A DNA stretch of 64,000 bases from Acanthococcus lagerstroemiae (Eukaryota; Arthropoda; Insecta; Hemiptera; Eriococcidae). The notes under the pieces are model-generated. The model searched no databases and was not told where the DNA came from. It saw only the letters and a program-made list of their open reading frames with translations. This document shows positions 1-12,328 of the stretch, in pieces. A program made the position numbers and the translations under genes. Location of the stretch: the NCBI GenBank assembly GCA_031841125.1, contig CM063114.1:45777574-45841573 (forward strand). The letters run 5' to 3'. Position 1 is the stretch's first letter; every line of letters begins with the position of its first letter.

Positions 1-19
1 TATAGAAAATTTATCAAAC

Positions 20-556
20 GTGGAGAATGCGTCAGACGTGTCGAGAAATGACCGAATTGATTGCGGGAGTCAGCTCCAAGTTGAGATTGATTATCATGAG
101 CCATGTGGATGTGCTCGTATTGAGAAAATGACGCATAGGACGCATGATTTTGAAGTGTCTGTCGTCTGGCCGTTGAGCACCTTAAGGAGATGGTTGAGTT
201 ATCTCGGGACTTGATTTATGATGGTGAGCCTGTGGAGCTATCAAACTGTTGAACGTCTCATGGACATTGTTGGTTTATCACAGAACACCATTTGTGATAA
301 TGGACTTGCGAGCCATCTAGCCGTTGAAAAGCTTACGGAAACAGTTGGATTATCAAAAGACACGATTTGTGGTCACTGTGTAGCTGTTAAGCATCTTATG
401 GGGACCATTGGGTTAGGAAGTCACATTCTTACTCCAAATATCCCTCGGAAGCCCTCGTCAAACGGAGTGCGAGAACCCTCTAAAGCTATCATCAAGTGTA
501 GTTTTGAGGCTTTTATTAGTTTTTCGTGTATCGAGGAAAATAGCAGTGATTTTTAA
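20..556 (+). repeat. Coding-like degenerate ~75-bp tandem repeat block
   Basis: Two open frames (20-214 and 218-556) lie in the same register, separated by one stop. From about 172 an imperfect unit recurs at 172, 248, 323 and, shortened, 386, giving steps of 76, 75 and 63 bases. Translated, each unit resembles AVE-x-L-x-E-x-VGLS-x-DTI, about 25 residues. The first unit reads in a different frame from the next two, so there is a one-base shift between them. This looks like part of a repetitive coding sequence, either an exon of the unidentified plus-strand locus that continues to about 1955 or a decayed copy. No family is recognised. The repeat is directly visible; its coding status is inference. 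Confidence 0.4.
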
Positions 557-672
557 ATCGGACTAACTTCCGAACATTCGGCAAATTGTCACCATGTTGG
601 CGGGATGTCCATTACCCACTCGTAGTTGGATCCGTGGCTGGTCAGTGGACTGTGAGCTCGGAGTCAGGGTGA

Positions 673-873
673 GTCAGACAGACTCGCTCGTCTAGAGACA
701 CCGCAGGGGAGGGTTGCACCTTCAGAACCGGTGGCCAGAGCAGTAGCACCGGGGGCAATAACCTAGAAGAACTTAATGGTAGGTCTGATGGCGTAGTGTT
801 CAAGACAGCTTCAAGAAGCTTGCGTGAAATACATATGCTCATGTCTGTGAATTTCTGTGAGGGTGGGAATTAA
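673..873 (+). CDS. Open frame of 66 codons, possible exon, unidentified
   Basis: Between an in-frame TGA at 670 and a TAA at 871-873, this frame stays open without an early Met. It reads as a Gly/Ser-rich segment (TGGQSSSTGG) followed by NLEELNG and a basic stretch. Its second half overlaps the first unit of the 133-bp duplication at 782-1025. It may be a plus-strand exon of the same locus as the repeats at 20-556. No splice sites could be fixed and no homologue is recognised, so this is a weak call. Confidence 0.2.
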   Translation, partial: VRQTRSSRDTAGEGCTFRTGGQSSSTGGNNLEELNGRSDGVVFKTASRSLREIHMLMSVNFCEGGN

Positions 874-1025
874 AGGTGAAAGAGAATGAAGTAGTGGCAG
901 TTAGCTGTTGGAGGTGGATCTGATGACCTAGTGTTAGAGACAGCTTCAAAAAACTTGTGTAAAACACGTGCTCATGTCTGTGAATTTCTGTGAGGGTGGA
1001 AGTGGCAGGTGAAAGCAAATGAAGT
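782..1025. repeat. Two-copy direct repeat, ~110-bp units
   Basis: Units at about 782-892 and 916-1025 are clearly homologous. Both contain AGACAGCTTCAA and the run CTCATGTCTGTGAATTTCTG, and both end near AATGAAGT. The offset is about 133 bases. The second copy has a two-base deletion in the middle relative to the first, so the two do not keep the same reading frame. A local tandem duplication is the simplest reading. Confidence 0.7.
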
Positions 1026-1887
1026 TGACATCCATCTTTGGTAAATTGTTGATATAGATACACTGCTTTATGCTGCTTCAAGATAAGAAGAGTTGTAGTG
1101 AAGTCGGCACATAGTTCAACTCTGCCTGGTGGGCGGGGGGCAGTCGTGGTAATACATATGAACATTTCAACCTCCAAACCGCAGCCAATAAGCAGAATCA
1201 AAGCTTTTCATTGCTCAGAAACAGAAAGTTTCGAAAGGGTAATGCCCCTTTTTGTACATCCACCTCGAAGCAAGAGATTGAGTCGGCGGCATTAATCAAA
1301 AAACATTTCTAGGAATTAGTCTTTCTTTGATGGACTTGTGAAATGATGAAAGCTCAACTTGGAACACTCGGCATTTATCGTACTTCGGTGCCAGAAATGG
1401 GCGAGCTTATTGAAGAAGCCGGTGATCTGTTGAAAAGAATGACAACTGTCAATAAAATGATTCTTCTGAATGAAGATAAGGAGAGAAGTTACCTCTTGAT
1501 TTAGATCCTCAGATACGATTTTGATGATTTAAATGATCTTAGATCGTGATTTTCTCACCATCTTGAAATCCGCCGATTTTGAGTGTCATAAATCTGATGA
1601 TCTGGAATCGAAATCAAAATAATCGGTTTCATTTTGAACCCAAATTACTCAGCTCATCTTCTACTCGATGTCAATATCGAAGCCAAGAGAATTTGAATCG
1701 AAGTTGTTACACCTTATTGGCAGCAGTAATTTTGTTCCACGATACTCCTTTGTGCCTCACCCCCTTTCCGTGTTGAAGTAACGATCCGTGTGCTTGTTGA
1801 GGACAAACTTGTTGGCACTTGGCATAGTCTGATATATCGTGTAGCAAGCAATGTAACTAATTGGTATCTTCTCTTGTGATGTTGCAG
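1026..1887. other. Stretch without a secure gene; small ORF at 1343-1504
   Basis: Most of this interval shows no recognisable feature. A 53-codon frame at 1343-1504 starts with MMKAQLGTLG and ends before TAG. Its amphipathic segment (MGELIEEAGDLLKR) vaguely recalls the repeat units at 172-400, so it may be a further exon or a decayed copy. A pyrimidine-rich splice-acceptor-like sequence precedes the exon proposed at 1888. Confidence 0.25.
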
Positions 1888-1955
1888 AAGAGGAAGAGGA
1901 CGACGAAGTAGACGCAGAAGCAGATGACGTCGAAGAAGAGGAAGAAGATGCGTAA
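1888..1955 (+). CDS. Possible terminal exon encoding an acidic tail
   Basis: An acceptor-like TTCTCTTGTGATGTTGCAG precedes base 1888. Read with two bases of carry-over, the sequence encodes an almost purely Glu/Asp run (EEEDDEVDAEADDVEEEEED) ending at TAA 1953-1955. Long acidic C-termini are common in chromatin, nucleolar and chaperone-type proteins, but nothing identifies this one. An alternative frame gives a short Arg/Ser-rich peptide with a stop at 1925, so the frame is not certain. A long AT-rich region with several AATAAA signals follows, which fits a last exon plus 3' UTR. Upstream exons would lie before or at the start of the window. Confidence 0.35.
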
Positions 1956-4255
1956 CGAGAACAAATGTAAAACTCCAGACAGATAATTTTTTGACCTCTG
2001 AACAGTCGATTCCCCTACTGCTGAAATTTTAGAAATCAACTATCGGTTTGATTCTACATTGTACATTTATGTTTTTCTGATAATTTTCTGACTCAGTGTT
2101 TCTATCAAATGCGCCATTTTTACTCGGTTTAAATTGAATCGCGACACAATTTAGAGAGCCATCGTTTTATTTCGACGTATAAGTACGCCGCCACTGTATC
2201 TGTGTTTTTTTCTTTCTGCAGACTCAAAAGAATTTCCTTGTTTCTTGTTTCTTTTTTGTCTTTTTTTTTTTTTTTTTTTTTTGTTTTCAAAGGATAAATC
2301 GTTCGTTATCTACCATGTTAGGTCATCGCGATGCGATACGTGCTAAACGTCTGATGACGGCGGTGCAGAAATTTCACGCATGGGCGGGAAGGGGAAAAGA
2401 CTATTCATTTTTAGGTTAAGTTATTGTAAATTTTTTAAATATTTTTAAATTATTTATACCTTTTCTGTTTTTCTCCGTTTTTTTTTTCTTTTTTTTTTCT
2501 CTTTTTTTTTGTATGCCTGCACTCGGGTGTGGGATTTTCAAGTAGAAAATTTTATGTTCGACGTATTGTATTGAACGATAAATGAATACCGGTCTATTCT
2601 ACAGTGTACAAGTATTCAAGAAGGTTCTTCGTGTGTTCGTCGCGAAAGATGGAAGCATGGGATAAAAATATTATTTTTAGAGACGTTATATCGAGGATAA
2701 GATCACACGTATCATACCAAATTGATGCTGGGGCTCGACTCGTTTGAAATTTTTCTTAAAAAATTCAAGTAGAATTAACAGAGAGTGTTTTTAGAATAAT
2801 GATCGAGATTTGCGAGAAATGAAGAGTGCGGAAGTGGAAAATGAACATGAAACTAGATTTTTCAATCGCCTTAATGGTTTAATACTTTTCTCAGTCTTCT
2901 ACGTGTGTTGCCAGTTGATGCATTACATAGTCAGTCTATGCTGCTTTCAGTTGAAAATCCGTTAGACTGTGTCCTAGCTGAATAATGTAGCCGAAGTTCT
3001 GTTTTTTGAATCCTAAAATAAAATCTATTTTACATCTTGTGTACATTGTACATGGAATAGACTTCAGTGTAGTTCTTTCTACTGTGTAGAACGTCTTAGA
3101 TGTTAACTAACCAACCTTTGTCTATTTGCGTCGCCGATCATCGAAAATTGAATTAGCGTTTAGGTATTGCTCATTTCGAAAATTCTATCCTCTCTCCGTA
3201 GCGCATACAAGATAATTCGGTTCTATATTCGGTGTACAAACTTTTCGGGAATTTTACTATTACTACGTCATTGTTATTAACTGTAATAATTATAATGAAT
3301 ATTATTATTTTTTTATTTCTGTAATTATTATTTTAACGATTATTTGTAATATTAATTTTACTTCTATTTTTCGAGTATAAAATGGCTACGAAATAAAAAC
3401 TTATTTTCGAATACTAGTTTCTTCCCTTCGGAGAGTACTTACACCGAGTATCTGTTGCGAAAGAAGACGAGCTGGGAGGGAAGTGCACCCACCATTAAGT
3501 CGAGAATTTGATTTCATGTTCGTGCAATTTTTTAACAATAATTTTGAACGTCGAGCCTTTCAGTAATCCTTTTCTACTCGCTTTAAAATTTACTTCTCTT
3601 AACTATTAGGTTTATTCGCAAGTGTACATACACAAAACTATGTATTTAAATGTGTTGCAATTTATGTTGTAACATAAATTGACAAAATATAACGTTTTTA
3701 ATATCCTCTGACTAAGCAATGCTAGCAACCTCTTAATGACGTCATTAATGTGATACTTGTGTTTAAAAAAATGTGTGTACAATGTAGTTTAAAAAAAGAA
3801 ATTAATTATTTATTTCCGTATAATTAATTCAGCTTTACTTGTAGTTGTTTTAATATTTGTATGTACTTAAAGTAATTATTTTTCGGTTTGACTAATTGAT
3901 AATTAGAGTATTACTTTTGTTAGTACAATTTATTATGTTCTTCTTCCTTTTCCCTCTTCTCAGTTACTTTTCTGAAGATTGCTACCTACACTCGTGTAAA
4001 AAGAGATTTGATGTGAAACAATTCATTCCATTCGACAATTGTTTTGCTGTACCTGTATTCCGTGTCCTCCGATAATTTTTACCACCCGATGCTGTTTTTG
4101 TTCGAAGAATCCAAGAACCGAATTCGTATGTGCGCGTGTAATTTCTCCGTATTCTCACAGTCATTGTTATTCTCGATAATAATTGTATATTTCCGAAAAA
4201 ATTTTGACAAAAACGTATACCCGACAGTTATTTCAAATAATGTAATAAAAGAAAT
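1956..4255 (+). other. AT-rich 3'-UTR-like region with poly(A) signals
   Basis: No coding sequence is apparent. The stretch is AT-rich with a long T tract near 2260-2282, a second T-rich tract near 2480-2510, and many ATTTA-like pentamers. Three plus-strand AATAAA hexamers occur at 3017-3022, 3392-3397 and 4244-4249. If the acidic exon at 1888-1955 is real, this is its 3' UTR with alternative polyadenylation sites. The transcript assignment is inference. Confidence 0.35.
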
Positions 4256-4843
4256 TTAAAAACCTATCCAATCGTATTCCTGTTTGTTGTAACACTTTTC
4301 GAATTCCACAGATATTGATTAGTCACGCCTACAGTTACTGGTTTTCAATTACAGTTGGTCGGCGAACTGGAGACCAGCAGCCGGAAATCGAAGTATGGAG
4401 CTGCTGCATGAAACTTACCTCGGATATGTATTACTACATCCAGCAATTCTGATCGAAATGATTTTGAACTGTCGTGACTGTAATAAAACCCTAAGGAAGA
4501 GTTCGTAAAAAATTCAAAGGAACTGGCAACACTGAACTCCATTGATTTTATTCCGACGGGCGGTTCGCATTCTTGTAGGCACTTTCTATTGACTCATTTT
4601 TTTTCACTTTCACGTAGAACTCCCTCTAATTCACGTTTCAGAAAGTGTAAGGCCCTTTGAAGGACGAGCAGCGTTAATTGAAAACATCAAATTAGTGCGT
4701 TGTTAATCGCATAATTATTGAATGCTCGCTCTAGAGTTGAGGGTCTACTTTATGATTTTTGATAAGAGGGGGAACACTATTGATTTACTTCTTCAACGAA
4801 AAATCAGAATATTCGCAAAGTCATAACTAGAGGTGTATTCTGA

Positions 4844-4950
4844 AATGGTGGCGGTGGAGTGCATAGCGATGCACGCATGCCAAATTGAGACTGCTTAGAC
4901 ACCGCATCCCTGGCCCCGGAAACTACCCTTCGAGCATCGCATCAGTGACT
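4844..4950 (+). repeat. Dispersed repeat, inverted relative to the copy at 28841
   Basis: This segment includes GCGATGCACGCATGCCAAAT and a GGCCCCGGAAACTACCCTTC stretch. It matches the reverse complement of about 28841-28950 in intron 6 of gene B over roughly 105 bases with moderate divergence. It is an interspersed repeat of unknown class with no coding signal. Apart from this repeat, 4260-5612 holds only shadow ORFs and nothing else recognisable. Confidence 0.6.
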
Positions 4951-5612
4951 GACATCCAATCACAAAACATGAAGTGTGATATTCACTTCACTGATGTATT
5001 CGTATGCTTGGAGCATAAAATATATTGTATGAAACTGAGACCGGTATTATTTTATCATTAAAATCAAAATGGTGTAGTATTTTTGTGATCTGAGTTGAGT
5101 AGTTGAGTTTGTGGGAAATCTGTTCGACTCAGAATTTTGTGAATTTTATTTGGTGTTAATCCAGGAACGTGTGCCCACTACTCGGGTGAAAGGCTCTCCT
5201 AAATATTAATTTATTGACTGAATCACCTTCATCAGGAAAAAGATAAAAGACATGAGCCATCAGCTGGCAAAATTTGAGAGGGAAAAATTATCCCTCGTTG
5301 ATTATGCGCATGGAAATTGCCACCAGTTGGCAAAATGAATGTCGAAAATTTATTTTCGACAAATTCCAGTGCAACAATGTATTGTACATATTTCAGGAAG
5401 GATATGAACCCCACCCCCGGTGTGTATTCAATAGAGATAATAATGGTAAATGGAAGACCAAAATTAATTTTTTTTCCCCTATATTTTTTCGATTTTTTAA
5501 AAATTATTAATAATGTGAAGGTATTCGAAAGTGTAGTAATGTGTATTCGATTTGACACAAATTTTTCTCTTTGTTATTTGTCGTAAAGAAGCATTAATCA
5601 TCATTATTACTT

Positions 5613-5851
5613 GGACGCTATTCAACGAAAGGGAACCAACCAACATTTGTAAACAAAATGAGTTATTAGTATCGTTGGAAAGAGCGTAAAAAGTAGAATT
5701 TTTGATAATTGAGTCCCCGATTCAAAAATGTGTACTCACGTTGAAAAAAGCTTATCATGTCATATAGTTTCTACATGGCTCTTGAACTTCGAATCACGTG
5801 TTCTAAAAAAGCGGATTTTGCTAGTTGGTTCCCTTTCGCTGAATAGCGTCC
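5613..5851. mobile_element. MITE family 1, copy 1 (GGACGC…GCGTCC)
   Basis: A 239-bp foldback element. The left end GGACGCTATTCAACGAAAGG pairs with the right end CCTTTCGCTGAATAGCGTCC, and the inverted similarity extends further inward. Four further copies lie at 6884-7334, about 7348-7520 (half copy), 44613-44861 and 45927-46180. All share internal text such as GTAGAAACTATATGACAT (or its complement) and AACTCATTTTGTTTACAAA. It has no coding capacity, so it is non-autonomous. The superfamily is not assigned because the target-site duplication is unclear. Confidence 0.8.
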
Positions 5852-6143
5852 ACTTTACAGAAAAAATTATTTTAAGAGCCGTACCAAAAATTTGCTGAAA
5901 CCTCCACACATCATGTTAAATGTTTTTTAAATAAGAAAAATCATGAAACTTGCTCTATTTACGCATCATTTTGATTGCCATGATAATTCTTTCAAATTCT
6001 TATCACCTAGAGCGATACTAGCGCGCCAGACGTTCGCCCAGTCCGAATGTAAATTGGACCCCCCCCCCCCCCGCTGAGATCAATAATCAATTTCGGGCAA
6101 TGGAACTTTGCTTGTAATGTGGTTTATACTGTCTATATTAAGC

Positions 6144-6328
6144 CAGAGCCGCCGAGAAGAGGGGAAGGGTACCTTTTCCCTTGGGCCCGGGTTTTTTGAG
6201 GGGGCCCGCAGAGTCACAGAAATTATAATTATCATGTAGACAATATTCCTTTATTACGAGCAAATAATTTCAATGTAGGCCCGCAGATTTTCCCCCCGGG
6301 CCCGGCGGTTTGGCTCTTGGCGGCCCTG
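6144..6328. mobile_element. Short GC-rich hAT-like MITE
   Basis: A 185-bp element much richer in GC than its surroundings. The left end CAGAGCCGCCGAGA pairs with the right end, whose complement reads CAGGGCCGCCAAGA. Both arms contain a GGGCCCGGG-type core and a GGGCCCGCAG motif. A CAGRGCCGCC terminus is typical of hAT non-autonomous elements. The flanking 8-mers (tattaagc and gcattagc) match only in part, so the class is tentative. Confidence 0.55.
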
Positions 6329-6883
6329 GCATTAGCCATACTCTACTCCTGCTGAGCCTTGGGCACTGTGTGCTGACTTATATATTAAAAACTACACCTG
6401 GTACATAAGCACATAGTATTCAAAATCCAACTTCTCTGATTATGTTTGATGATCGATACTCAGTTTAATTTCTACTAATCTATGAAAACAGAAGTCTTTA
6501 ATGTCAACAATTCGACCCTCGCCAGTCAGCTACTCCTAATGCTTTTACCCTTGAGCTTGTTTATATTTTTGCCTAAAATCTTCTCTCAGGATGATAAAAT
6601 GTTATCAGTGAAATTTTGAATGTGGAATAATGTTTGTAATGTAGTTTTTATAGTAATGAGGAAGCATACGGATATTTCTAATTTTAATTATTTTAATTAT
6701 TATTCTCCTTCAATGCAAATTTAAAAACACATGAAAACAGGAAAGAAATCGGCATTCCAAATATCACTGATAACATTTTCATCATTATAAGAGATAAGAT
6801 AGGAAAGATAATCAGCATTCAAAATTTCACTGATAACATTTTTTCACTAAAAAAAATATATAAATGATACCACCATATAAATA

Positions 6884-7334
6884 GACGCTGTTAAGTCTAA
6901 GGGAACCAACCAGCAAAGCCTGTTTTTTGAGAACAGGTGATTCAAAGTTCAAGACTCCGGAGCCATGTAGAAACTATATGACATAGCGTTTACTGATAAA
7001 GCTTTCTTCAACGTGAGTAACATTTTTGGATTGAGGGGGGAGGCAGTTTTGAAAAATTCTACTTTTTTGCTCTTTCCAATGATACTAGAGCTCTATAACT
7101 TCGTGTGAGTACGATCGTCCGCCATTTTGACTCCAACCGCGCCCATGGATGCCGAATCCGACTATGGGAATTGGGGAGCGTACCACGTAGTCAATTCGGC
7201 ATCCACGGGTAGAGTTAATGTCAAAATGGCGGACGATTGTACTCACACGAAGTTATAGAGCTCTAACAATACTCATAACTCATTTTGTTTACAAATGCTG
7301 GTTGGTTCCCTTATGCTTAATAGTAACAGCATCC
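6884..7334. mobile_element. MITE family 1, copy 2, carrying a nested MITE
   Basis: The left end GACGCTG…GGGAACCAACCAGC and the right end GCTGGTTGGTTCCC…GCATCC identify the family also found at 5613. The body contains the shared GTAGAAACTATATGACATAG. Its right half is interrupted by a second, unrelated foldback element at 7087-7264. Removing that element leaves the family's usual TTTCCAATGATACT…AACTCATTTTG continuity. A diverged half copy follows from about 7348 (GGACGCTGTTTACC) to about 7520. Confidence 0.75.
7087..7264. mobile_element. MITE family 2 nested in a family-1 MITE
   Basis: A 178-bp foldback element with ends AGAGCTCTATAACTTCGTGT and the matching ACACGAAGTTATAGAGCTCT. The arms include GTCCGCCATTTTGAC and its complement. 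The flanks aatgatact (7078-7086) and aacaatact (7265-7273) agree at 7 of 9 positions, consistent with an aged 8-9 bp target-site duplication of hAT or Mutator type. A relative with similar ends and an AATGGCG core sits at 32169-32298. Confidence 0.7.
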
Positions 7335-7520
7335 AAGGTTCAAATATGGACGCTGTTTACCAAAAGGGACTTTGGGGACAAAATCTGTTTTTTGAGAAAA
7401 CATAACGTTTGAAAGGGAATGAATAATGCCGGTCTATGAATATAATATTGTTAGTTGATAAGCTTTTTTCAACTTGGGTGCACAGTTTAGTATATTGGGG
7501 TGGGGAGGAGGGACATTTTC

Positions 7521-9065
7521 GAAAAACTCACGTGAAAACATTTCCAACCTGAAAGTGAAAAGGTATGATATTATAACACTGAATGATTTGTAACCAATTC
7601 TGTGATGAACTTTTTGCTTTGATAAGAAAATTTGACTAGATTTTTGTTCAAAAATGTTCGTGAAAAGAGACCTAAAACTCATATGAATTTTGGATGCTTT
7701 CCTGGAACGACATTTTTTCTGTTTAATGTCAATCTGATAGTGCTGAGTTGTGTCTTTTCCAAGCATTCTGCTCATAATTTTGTTATTTGGAGGATTGTGT
7801 GATTCCTTAGCATTTATTCATAAATTTTATTGTTTTGGGGTTGATATGATGCCGACTGAGCATACAATTTGATATTAAAACACCTAGGTAAAGTATATCT
7901 GACTGAGATTTGGGCCTTATCTGATGATGATCTGATTGACTGCTGAAGAAGAGTTGTGCTGAAATGTATAATTCAGGTAATTCAAAGTCTTCATTATTAT
8001 ATCCTTTAGATTCGAAGTGTTCACTGATTCTTGTCCTATATTCCATTTGGTTTTTCAATAATTATTCGGATACTTCCAACTACGTTGCAACAAATGCTAA
8101 TATCAACATTGATTATCTCATTGCTATTAATTACTATATAAGGTAATAGTGATAGCGGTAATAATATCGACATGTCTAAGTCTGGATCCACAATTCAAAT
8201 TGATATATTGAATTTTGTATAGAAAAACTGTTAAACAACCAATATAATAGGTGTGTTTCTTTTATATTTAGACACTTGCAGATTTTGTCAATATTGAATG
8301 TGTAATGGAAGAACCATTTAGCCTCAAGTCAGATCAGAAACAGGAAAATTAGACGAATTGATAACGCGAGATCAAAAAGCCTGTGTGGAAATCAATGTCA
8401 ACTTTTTCATCGGTATTTGGAGTAGTCAAAGTCCACTAATAATTTGTGGTCATTTTGACATTTTGCTTGTACATAATTTGTATCAATTTCCTCGCCGGCT
8501 CTTGAGTAGCTGAAGTTGACAAAAAAGTCAGGTAACCGAGTTGTTTTACTATGTATTCTTATGAGTTAATTGATATCGACTTTTTCATTGATTTTTGACC
8601 AGTGAAGGACTACAAAAAAATGTTAATACCTAACTATATCAGTTCCAACTCAACATTTTAATCAACTTCGCTATCAAATTTGAAAAATTTATCGGTCTAA
8701 AAAGCGACCTGTTTTAAATATAGTATCTATAGAGTCGATTGAGTTTTATGGGCAAGCTCATTCAAACTAGAGATAACTCAATATTTGATCCCATATATGT
8801 TCATAACATTTATTGTACTTTAACATTACAGAATTTCAAGCGTGCAATCATTTCAATTCTCTCGTCAAACGGCAATATTATATCAATTAACTTCACTTCA
8901 CCAGTCTTAGTCAAGATGTACTGTTTGCTGCGTATACTGGTTGGTTTATCCCTTGCAGCTTATTATCACATTAAGTATACTTTTTAGGAACTGAAACAAC
9001 CATCAATAAGTACACAGAAACTGAAATTAATCTAGATTATTAATTCCATGTCCATCCATTTCTTG
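7521..9065. other. Intergenic stretch downstream of gene A, no gene seen
   Basis: AT-rich sequence with only short shadow ORFs. It lies 3' of gene A and probably includes that gene's 3' UTR next to 9065, but no clean minus-strand AATAAA could be fixed close to the stop codon. No repeat family could be assigned to this part. Confidence 0.3.
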
Positions 9066-12000
9066 TTAATTAGGTGATTCTACTTTAAGCTGAACGGTGC
9101 TTTCAACATTCTGTCTGCGAAGCACAGGAGGTATGAGAAATGCGAACGTCACACTCAACAGAAGAACACCGACGAGGAATATGTTGGCCAACAAATCTCC
9201 CATTTGCTTCACGGTGTAGCTGTACAAAGCGGTCAAAATTAAGCAGGAAAACTGTACAAAAAGGAACATTATAGCTGTTGACATGCCTTCTGATATCGGG
9301 TAAGTAACTTCTATACACATTTGTACTCCTGTGGCGTAGTAACTCTGTAAAAAGACGCTGCAAAATTTGGAATTATTAGTGAATCAGCCATACAAGCTGA
9401 CAAGTCAGTATAGTAACAATCCGAACATCAGTTTTATTCGCTCACCCTATCAGTACGGCTGAGATGTACAAATACAACAAATGGTTTGATTTCAAAGAGT
9501 ACGTGAACAGTGCCATTGAAATAACACTTCCGGTTGTTAAGAATATTGAACTTTCTCTGAAAAATATCGGAAGAAATTATCAGTAATGGTTTATGTGTTG
9601 AATGGGCCGTGTAGTTCCAGCATAGTTTTTGAAAAATACTACACCCACTTGAACTTTTTGGTTCTATCCAAGAAGTAACTGATAATCATAGATCCGAAGA
9701 GGCCGCAGATTTGAATTAGAAACCCCATGTTTCCTGCGTCTTCGGTTTTATTCTAGAATTTGAGAAAAATGAATTAAGGAAGTTGAAGAAAACTGTCAAG
9801 TATTGTCTAATTTGGCATTGCTAGAGGTATGGTTGTGTGTATACATTCACTTACTGGGAAATTGAGTAATACTATTTCATTTAACAAAGTTTGTAATGCG
9901 TTTGAGACTGCGATACTCAAGGAGTACGATGTTGTTGTAATCAAGAATGCAGGTTTTGAAACCATTGTCATCACGGTATTCCAAAATTTCTCAAATTCTA
10001 TTTCCTTTTGTACTGCTTGAGCTACGCTTGGTGGATATTCCGGTTCTGCCTTAAAAACTGTGTACGTTGGAAAATTGAAAATTAAAAATGGGATTTAATG
10101 AAAGTACACATTTTATGATGTAAAATGTAAAACTTGTTTAAACTTTGGACTGAATTCGTATACTCACATAAAGTTATACAGATACACGTGATGGTTGATA
10201 TTATGGCACCGGGAATATGTAGTTGTCTCATTTCTTTTTCTATATCGCTGCCAGGATCATCTTTGACAACCATTGGTGGAATTAGAAATCCCAAAGACAT
10301 TCCTACCTAAAATTGAAAAAAAAAAAAAAAAGCAAATAATTTTTATACTTTATTAATTATTTAGTACCATAAATCTCTCAAGGGGCTACTTTGAATACGA
10401 AACCGAACCTGATCGCCTACTAAAGCGAGTGCTCCTGCGATGGATATTTCCTTGGCTCCGAACCAAAGGGCTGTAAATCGAGCAGCCATTCCAAAGTTGA
10501 GGACATATACTATTGATGCCAATGTTTGGCCGAGCATCAGTGTAGGAAACATATTAGGCGCCACAGATGCTGCTTTTATCCATAGTCCTACTGATAATAC
10601 TGCAGATGCTATTATCATTGTGTATCTGTTTCCCTGAAAGGAAATAAATGTCAGAAACACTGCTGTAAGTCAAAATCATCAAGTTTTCCAAAAAAAAAGT
10701 CCTTTCGCCTAGGTACTACTAAGCTACTAATTTTCAATAATGGATTAAGTATGTCCTTCCTCAAGTCTTTAGTTTTAAATGAATTAATATATAATTTATA
10801 TAAGTTACGTCCCCCCTCCCCTCCTGTAAGTATTAAACATCAAGACCTAACCAGAGCAGAATAAATAAATAAATAAATACACATGAATAAATAAAAAAAG
10901 GAATAATGATGAGGAATTTGTTGACTAAATGAGCAAGAAAAGGCTGTCAAGAAAAATTTTAGAACGTGAATAAGGGAAAAAAAAAGTAACGACGAAAGAG
11001 TGAAGGAAAGTATGAAGGACCGATGACTTCCAAGAAGGCCAGCAGATTTAGATCACTCTGAACCCTTGTTAATGATATCCACGTAACCTCCTTATCGTAA
11101 AATTTAAATAGGTACTCTCTGAGTTGTATGGTTTTTTATTCGGGCATTCAACTTACCAGCTTTTTCTGGACATATAAAGAAGGAAATACAAAAAGGACAT
11201 AACTCAGCAAATATATTTGCGTGGTCCATTCCACCATTGTTTCTGAGACATGATAATGCTTTACAACAACGTTATTGATTATGGAAAGCTGCATACACTG
11301 AAACGAACTGACAACTGTATACATTAGGAACAATAACATGAGCAGCCATCGTCGTCTGGATAATTTAACTGAAAAATAAAAATGAATAAACTGACTTAGA
11401 TGAAACTTTGATATAATTACTGGGCTCTTCTACTACTGGAATACATCTTAAGTTCAGAACACTGGGTAGTTTTTGCATTGAAAAAGATACAAAATAACCG
11501 AAAAGATGATGATATCTTTTCTTATGTCTAGAAGTAGGTGAAGTTGCAACTGGAACATCTATTCATTTTCTTTTTGTTATAAATTTAACTAAAGTCCGGG
11601 TTCATATCTTGATTTTTTTTTTTACGAAATTAGGGAGTGTTTAATAAACAGGTAAGATCGAGCTGCAAATCTTATGGTTAGATTTTATTTCGGAAACATT
11701 TAGTAAATACACGTATAGTCACCATACTCGAATAACTAGCATAAATTGATCTCTCTTTTGCAAAATCAATTAATTGTGGTTTTTAATACAACACTTGGAG
11801 GACTGAACTACCTCAATCACATTTTGGTTAGAATTATGGATACCACGAAAGAAGGTCTCTGATTGTTTATAAAAATACAATTTTTTTTCCTGGAAAAGGG
11901 TTTCCCATTTGAAAGTTTATGCATCCTCTTAAAAAAAAAAAAAAAAAAAAACCTGTTACCTTATTTTATGTAAAACCTCAGCAGTGCAAGAAGTACTAGC

Positions 12001-12289
12001 TGACAACTTCTTGCTCTTAGCCTTTTTTATTCTTTCATATAATAATGCAGTTGGGTAATTTTCAGAAAAGAGGTATATTTGAGTTATTGGGGCTTTCCTT
12101 AAAGACAAATAATGCATTCTGATTTTTTTTTGCTACATAGGACATTGTATTCTCCCCCTGTTTCTGTTAGGAACATAAGATCCCCACCCCCTATTCCACA
12201 AAATCAATGAACGTGCTCAAAAGTTCCATGGTAGTGGCTGTAACTGATCACGTTTATGCACCTTCAGACCAGCAAGACGGCTCAAATGA

Positions 12290-12328
<39 letters not shown>

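Noticed and set aside
1098..1295. ORFs around 839-1295 on both strands
   Set aside because: No family features, and they overlap the direct repeats. Compositional.
9103..9363. Second minus-strand frame over the last exon of gene A
   Set aside because: Overlaps the well-supported exon in another frame and has no family features. Shadow ORF; the same holds at 27895-28125 and 47957-48238.
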